NCBI GenBank assembly: GCA_947624475.1
Contig: CANQKK010000034.1
Coordinates: 1-8,071, forward strand
Direction of reading: 5' to 3'
Source of the DNA: an uncultured Bacilli bacterium
Lineage (GTDB): Bacteria > Bacillota_I > Bacilli_A > RF39 > UBA660
Length of the DNA stretch: 8,071 nt
Made by a program: the position numbers and the translations under genes. Of this stretch, positions 4,896-8,071 are shown piece by piece (position 1 is the stretch's first letter; the number at the start of each line of letters is the position of its first letter). The notes under the pieces were generated by a model, which did no database searches, had not been told where the DNA came from, and worked only from the letters and a program-made list of their open reading frames with translations.

Positions 4896-5667
4896 CTATA
4901 ATTTGGTATCCTTTACTATTTATATATCTTATTATTATGTCATAATTATTTAGACTACTTAAAAGAATGATACTGCCCGGTGATAAATTTTTCTTAACTT
5001 CCAGGTAGTCTCCTTGAATAGTTGGAATGATCGTCGACATACCAGCTTTTTGACAGATATTTAAAACATTATCATCTTCTTTTCTAACAAGACAATAAAT
5101 AATTTTATTATTTGCTAATCTATTTATAATATTTGTACTTTTTCTGATATTATCTTCTGAATATACACCATTATTTCCATAACTATATATTTCATTATTC
5201 CTTAGCTCATTAGTAATTTCGATACTTAAATAATTAGTGTTTACAAAAAGAGAAATATTTTTTAACTTTCTTACTTTTTCTAAGTCACTACGACTATCTA
5301 CGATGTAGAGAAGAGATACTTCATTTTTACTAGGATTACCCCTTATTATATATTTATTTTTGTTGGAACTTAAGGTATCTTCAGGATAAATATCTTTAAA
5401 AACTATCGATTCTTCCCTAAATACCCCCTCTAACTTCATTTTCTCGTAACTCTTATCTAAATCAACTTCTTTTCCTTTAATACCAGGAATAATAGTAGTA
5501 TCGGTAATTATAGCATTTACTGATTCCACTTTATAATCATCTATTTTTTCTTTTAAAGTTACCATTAGAGGATCTTTTTTATTTACTACTTTCATTATTT
5601 TATCGGTGTAGAAGAAACTAAATACTACCAAAAGCAAGACAAAAATAATCTTTACTATTTTCTTCAT
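4870..5667 (-). CDS. TM-anchored NodB-fold polysaccharide deacetylase homologue, probably non-catalytic
   Basis: 265 residues: TM anchor at about 4-20, an N-terminal region containing 'IIPGIKGKEVDLDKSYEKMK' (59-78), and a C-terminal region (about 115-265) that follows the order of NodB deacetylases. The match is strongest at the end: 'LSPGSIILLS' (228-237) and 'INSKGYQIIGLSELL' (249-263) parallel the usual 'kPGSIVLLH' and 'KGYeFvtvSELL'. 'NISLFVNTNYL' (137-147) parallels 'ikATFFVtG'. The catalytic residues are missing: TFDD is replaced around 119-124 (LLYIVD), the HxxxH segment around 159-170 has no His, RPPYG is replaced by VRKED (194-198), and the late LLH is LLS. The whole protein has no histidine. 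Known members are Zn-dependent peptidoglycan or chitin deacetylases; this one more likely binds glycan or plays a structural or regulatory part. AGGTGA at 5680-5675 supports the ATG. TTGACT at 5708-5703 is a -35-like site, but I see no convincing -10. Confidence 0.7.
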   Translation of the reverse strand: MKKIVKIIFVLLLVVFSFFYTDKIMKVVNKKDPLMVTLKEKIDDYKVESVNAIITDTTIIPGIKGKEVDLDKSYEKMKLEGVFREESIVFKDIYPEDTLSSNKNKYIIRGNPSKNEVSLLYIVDSRSDLEKVRKLKNISLFVNTNYLSIEITNELRNNEIYSYGNNGVYSEDNIRKSTNIINRLANNKIIYCLVRKEDDNVLNICQKAGMSTIIPTIQGDYLEVKKNLSPGSIILLSSLNNYDIIIRYINSKGYQIIGLSELLKE

Positions 5668-5728
5668 TATTTTTTCACCTAATTTAATATATGTATACTA
5701 TGAGTCAATAATACTATCATTTTTAGAC

Positions 5729-5764
5729 AAAAAAGAGAGAAACATAAAACACTTATGCCTCTCT
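5729..5764 (-). terminator. Rho-independent terminator after the surface-protein gene
   Basis: Minus strand: AGAGAG / CTCTCT outer stem (5764-5759 and 5739-5734), small internal loop, then CATAA / TTATG inner stem, closing into TTTTTT (5734-5729). It lies 36 bp past the stop codon of the gene at 5800-7206. Confidence 0.8.
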
Positions 5765-5765
5765 A

Positions 5766-5789
5766 TATCACTATTTTTATCTAGTGATA
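5766..5789 (-). repeat. Second hairpin between stop codon and terminator
   Basis: Perfect 8-bp inverted repeat TATCACTA / TAGTGATA (5766-5773 and 5782-5789) with an 8-nt A/T-rich loop, directly before the terminator in the transcript. Its right arm overlaps TGATAGTAT (5785-5793), which is also complementary to ATACTATCA at 5711-5719, so two folds compete. It could protect the mRNA 3' end. Confidence 0.6.
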
Positions 5790-5799
5790 GTATATTATA

Positions 5800-7206
5800 T
5801 TATGCAAATTTATTTTTATGACTCTTTTTCTTCATTAAGATAATCGCAGAAGTAATTATAGTAAGAGCAGTAATTGCGATAGTAATTAGAAAGCAAAAGA
5901 AATACTTATTTGCTTCATGCTCATACGCTAAAAATAAATTATTATTGTATCTCTGAATAGTATTTTCAAGTTTATCATAGATATATAAACCCTTTTCTCC
6001 CGTCATTTCGTTTATAGCATATACTAAGTAGAAATCATTTCCTTTGACTTTACTATCCGCTGCATAAGTAACATTCTTTTGAATATATTGGTATCCCGTT
6101 ATCTTACTACCATCATAAGTAAAGGAAGTTTTACTATAATCACTTGGTAGTTCTTTCTTTGGCATATCTAAAATATTTAAAATCAGATTACCAAACTTAT
6201 GAGCATTATACAAAGTATATTTATTATTTTTCTTATCATAAGAATAAAAGTTAATATTTCCTTTCTCATCTTTTAAAGCAATTAAAATATTACCAGTTAT
6301 TTTATTTTTAAAACATAGCACACTATCTTTTCCAATTTTAACAGAAGACTTTTCATAGTTTTCAGGAATAGTTAAGTTATTATCCTTTCGAACGATAGTA
6401 TATTTCTTTTTATCAATAGTAACTTCGATAGGATTTAATTCTTTAACCGTAATATTTATAATGTATTTCTTTTCATTTCCATTTTCGGCGATTACTTTAA
6501 CTTCTATTTTATTAAGTCCTTCGGTAAGTGATACTTCTCCCGCTCCATTAACAGTTGCTTTCGAGTCTTCCGCTCCTGCCTTAATATTTACTTTTGTAAC
6601 ATCGTTTGAAACTTCTAGTTTATATTCTAGTATATCTTTCGAAAATGCAGGAGAAATACTATATTTCTCTACCTCTAACGATTTTAGATAGTTATTAGAA
6701 CTATAATTTTTTTTATCTGCCGTAGCACCACTCGAAGAATTACCTCCCGAACCAGATGATGAACTTCCACCAGATGATCCAGAAGAAGAACCACCAGAAC
6801 TATTACTAGGAGGATTAACTACCGTTACAGTTACTGATTTACTACCAGTAAAGTAATTATTTTCATCATCAAAGGCAACTACACCATGTTCATCATTAGG
6901 ATCTGATGATCTTATTGTTGCAGCAGCAGTTATAGTAGCTGTTCCTACGCTTTTAGCCGTGAAAGTAAAACTGTACGTATCGTTTTCAAGCCACGCATCA
7001 GAAGATCCACCTGATAAAATATTATTATTTGAAGAAGTAATATTAAATAGTCCTGCCAAGTTATCAGCCTTGACTGAAATAGTGACAGTCTGCCCTACTT
7101 TTACACTTGTAACATTAGACCAAATCGACAATGATCCTGCCGAAGCACTTACTTTAAATATAATAAATAATAACAAAGCAAAAAGTACATAACTTATTTT
7201 TTTCAT
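5800..7206 (-). CDS. Surface protein: Ig/cohesin-like domain, Ser/Gly linker, cadherin-like sandwich, C-terminal TM anchor
   Basis: 468 residues. Signal peptide about 1-23 (ends SASA). Residues 24-131 form a beta-sandwich: 'VKVGQTVTISVKADNLAGLF' (35-54), 'YSFTFTAKSVGTATITA' (78-94) and a closing 'SKSVTVTVV' (122-130). This spacing recalls bacterial Ig-like and short cohesin-like domains. A linker of almost only Ser and Gly (135-160) follows. Residues 171-255 are a cadherin-like beta-sandwich (Pfam PF12733 style): 'NNYLKSLEVEKYSISPAFSK' then 'LEYKLEVSNDVTKVNIKA' and 'KKYIINITV'. Residues about 260-430 are a further domain I cannot name, ending 'GLYIYDKLENTIQRYN'. TM at about 435-457, then a basic tail; there is no LPxTG. 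The start is secure: GGGAGGT lies 4 nt before the ATG. It begins 12 bp after the dockerin-bearing gene, so the two are almost certainly co-transcribed. It may dock or display its neighbour's product on the cell surface (inference). Confidence 0.85.
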   Translation of the reverse strand: MKKISYVLFALLLFIIFKVSASAGSLSIWSNVTSVKVGQTVTISVKADNLAGLFNITSSNNNILSGGSSDAWLENDTYSFTFTAKSVGTATITAAATIRSSDPNDEHGVVAFDDENNYFTGSKSVTVTVVNPPSNSSGGSSSGSSGGSSSSGSGGNSSSGATADKKNYSSNNYLKSLEVEKYSISPAFSKDILEYKLEVSNDVTKVNIKAGAEDSKATVNGAGEVSLTEGLNKIEVKVIAENGNEKKYIINITVKELNPIEVTIDKKKYTIVRKDNNLTIPENYEKSSVKIGKDSVLCFKNKITGNILIALKDEKGNINFYSYDKKNNKYTLYNAHKFGNLILNILDMPKKELPSDYSKTSFTYDGSKITGYQYIQKNVTYAADSKVKGNDFYLVYAINEMTGEKGLYIYDKLENTIQRYNNNLFLAYEHEANKYFFCFLITIAITALTIITSAIILMKKKSHKNKFA

Positions 7207-7218
7207 ATTTACCTCCCA

Positions 7219-8071
7219 TTATTGCACAATTTTACTTGCTTTGGTAATGTTATTTTTAACTTTGACATAATCCATAGCATTTATTGTTTTATCTTTATTA
7301 ACATCTGCTGCCTCTGAATATATACCTTTCAAATTAGAATTTTTTATTATATGATTTTTAATTTTAACATAATCCATAGCATTTATTGAGCCATCGCCAT
7401 TAACATCACCGTATATAATAACTGTATATGTCTTAGTACCATCTTTAGCACTTATCGTTACGGTATCTCCCGTCTTAAAGATATCGTTTGTCTTTTGCTT
7501 TCCACTTACATCTTTTACAGTAACAGAAACAGTATTATTATAACCTATGATATTTCCAATAATACTAGATACATTGGTACCAGGTTCGACACCAAAGAGA
7601 TATTTATCATTATATTTGAATCCAGAATTATTCATAGCCTCAGAAACTGTTATCTTACTATCTTCACTTCTTATAAAATTAATAGTATAAACTCTCTGTT
7701 TTCCATTTTGAGCCTTTACTACAACTTTATTACTTTGATTATTAGAAGTTATATTTACGGTAGTTGCTCCCGATACACTTGAAGTCTTAGCAATTGTTGA
7801 TGCTTCTATCTTAACTGATTTGACGCCACTATTTAGATAGACATTATAATTGTAAGTGTTATATGAGAAATTACTTACAGATGTTCCATTCACTTTCAAA
7901 CTTGATAGATAATTATTTGGATTACCCAAAACAGGAGCAGTTACATTATAATTTGGCATTTCTCTATATACTGGTATAACAAATGTTATTGCAGTATTAA
8001 GGTATGATGATAAAGATTTACTATATCCCAAGTAGGTGCTTCCCCCTTCACTAATAGGAGCACCTAAGTTC
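7219..8071 (-). CDS. Secreted glucosaminidase-type wall enzyme, C-terminal part with cadherin-like domain and dockerin (5' end outside window)
   Basis: The frame stays open to the window edge (283 residues seen); the TTG at 8031 is an internal leucine, not the start. Numbering from the edge: residues 1-45 ('APISEGG', 'LNTAITFVIPVYREMP') resemble the tail of secreted Bacillota glucosaminidases, which often read 'FVIPVYNNMP'. Residues 51-134 are a cadherin-like beta-sandwich ('NPNNYLSSLKVNG', 'VVVKAQNGKQRVYTINFIR'). Residues 138-219 form a small domain ('FGVEPGTNVSSI', 'TGDTVTISAKDGTKTYTV') common just before dockerins. Residues 221-280 are a type-I-like dockerin with two Ca-binding loops, DVNGDGSINAMD (222-233) and DVNKDKTINAMD (256-267). 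Dockerins bind cohesin domains. The gene ends 12 bp before the surface-protein gene. Dockerin and sandwich domains are clear; the enzyme type rests on a short remnant and is the least certain part. Confidence 0.8.
   Translation of the reverse strand, partial: NLGAPISEGGSTYLGYSKSLSSYLNTAITFVIPVYREMPNYNVTAPVLGNPNNYLSSLKVNGTSVSNFSYNTYNYNVYLNSGVKSVKIEASTIAKTSSVSGATTVNITSNNQSNKVVVKAQNGKQRVYTINFIRSEDSKITVSEAMNNSGFKYNDKYLFGVEPGTNVSSIIGNIIGYNNTVSVTVKDVSGKQKTNDIFKTGDTVTISAKDGTKTYTVIIYGDVNGDGSINAMDYVKIKNHIIKNSNLKGIYSEAADVNKDKTINAMDYVKVKNNITKASKIVQ
7265..7388 (-). repeat. 22-bp identical direct repeat within the dockerin coding region
   Basis: Positions 7265-7286 and 7367-7388 are identical over 22 bases, 102 bp apart. 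Each copy codes for INAMDYV in one of the two F-hand motifs. Identity extends through synonymous positions, which suggests recent duplication or gene conversion rather than selection on the protein alone. Confidence 0.8.

Noticed and set aside
5680..5708. Promoter for the NodB-like gene using TTGACT as -35
   Set aside because: The only -10 at proper distance (TAAATT) overlaps the Shine-Dalgarno, which would leave no leader.
6461..7192. Two plus-strand reading frames (6461-6691, 6959-7192)
   Set aside because: Both are antisense to the surface-protein gene, whose domains and linker are clear; no start signals.
7495..7782. 95-codon plus-strand reading frame
   Set aside because: Antisense to the cadherin-like and pre-dockerin coding region; Ile/Tyr/Ser-rich translation typical of a shadow frame.
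8029..8031. TTG as the start of the dockerin-bearing protein
   Set aside because: The frame is open upstream to the window edge with protein-like sequence and no signal peptide follows the TTG, so it is an internal Leu codon of a truncated gene.

Overview
The window comes from an AT-rich (roughly 30% GC by eye), low-GC Gram-positive-type bacterium. All nine genes lie on the minus strand, Shine-Dalgarno sites are strong (AGGAG, GAGGTG), promoters often have an extended -10 (TGnTATAAT), and Trp is read from TGG with TGA left as a stop, so the code is standard. Lgt plus several peptidoglycan hydrolases point to a walled monoderm cell. The protein style (dockerin, cadherin-like sandwich domains, LemA, TM-anchored NlpC/P60) fits an uncultured gut Bacillota/Bacilli lineage such as RF39-like clades, but the lineage is inference.

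Reading in the direction of transcription (right to left), the window opens at 8071 inside a secreted cell-wall enzyme of glucosaminidase type. Only its C-terminal 283 residues are present: the end of the catalytic region, a cadherin-like sandwich, a small pre-dockerin domain and a type-I-like dockerin. Twelve bases later comes a surface protein (5800-7206) with a signal peptide, an Ig/cohesin-like domain, a Ser/Gly linker, a cadherin-like sandwich, a C-terminal domain and a TM anchor. These two look co-transcribed and end in a terminator followed by a second hairpin. Next is a TM-anchored NodB-fold polysaccharide deacetylase homologue with no histidine at all, so very probably non-catalytic (4870-5667). 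It is followed by a TM-anchored NlpC/P60 peptidase (4020-4703), a two-TM coiled-coil protein of unknown function (3042-3794), and a TM-anchored GH73-like glucosaminidase (2234-2923). Lgt follows (1318-2112), then LemA (697-1260), then the N-terminal part of a DUF2207 protein running off the left edge (1-661).

The window is therefore a cell-envelope neighbourhood: wall hydrolysis (GH73, NlpC/P60, the partial glucosaminidase), lipoprotein lipidation (Lgt) and surface adhesion/anchoring modules. It is not one operon. Most genes have their own promoter and a Rho-independent terminator, and several terminators reuse the last codons and stop codon as one arm of the stem. No intergenic gap exceeds 300 bp; the longest (3795-4019) holds a promoter, direct repeats, a leader of about 115 nt and a terminator. 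I see no RNA genes, CRISPR arrays, insertion sequences or att sites.

The points most worth following are the His-less NodB-like protein, the possible cohesin/dockerin pairing between adjacent gene products, the palindromes inside the NlpC/P60 promoter, the 5'-terminal mRNA hairpin of the GH73 gene, and the uncharacterised coiled-coil membrane protein.
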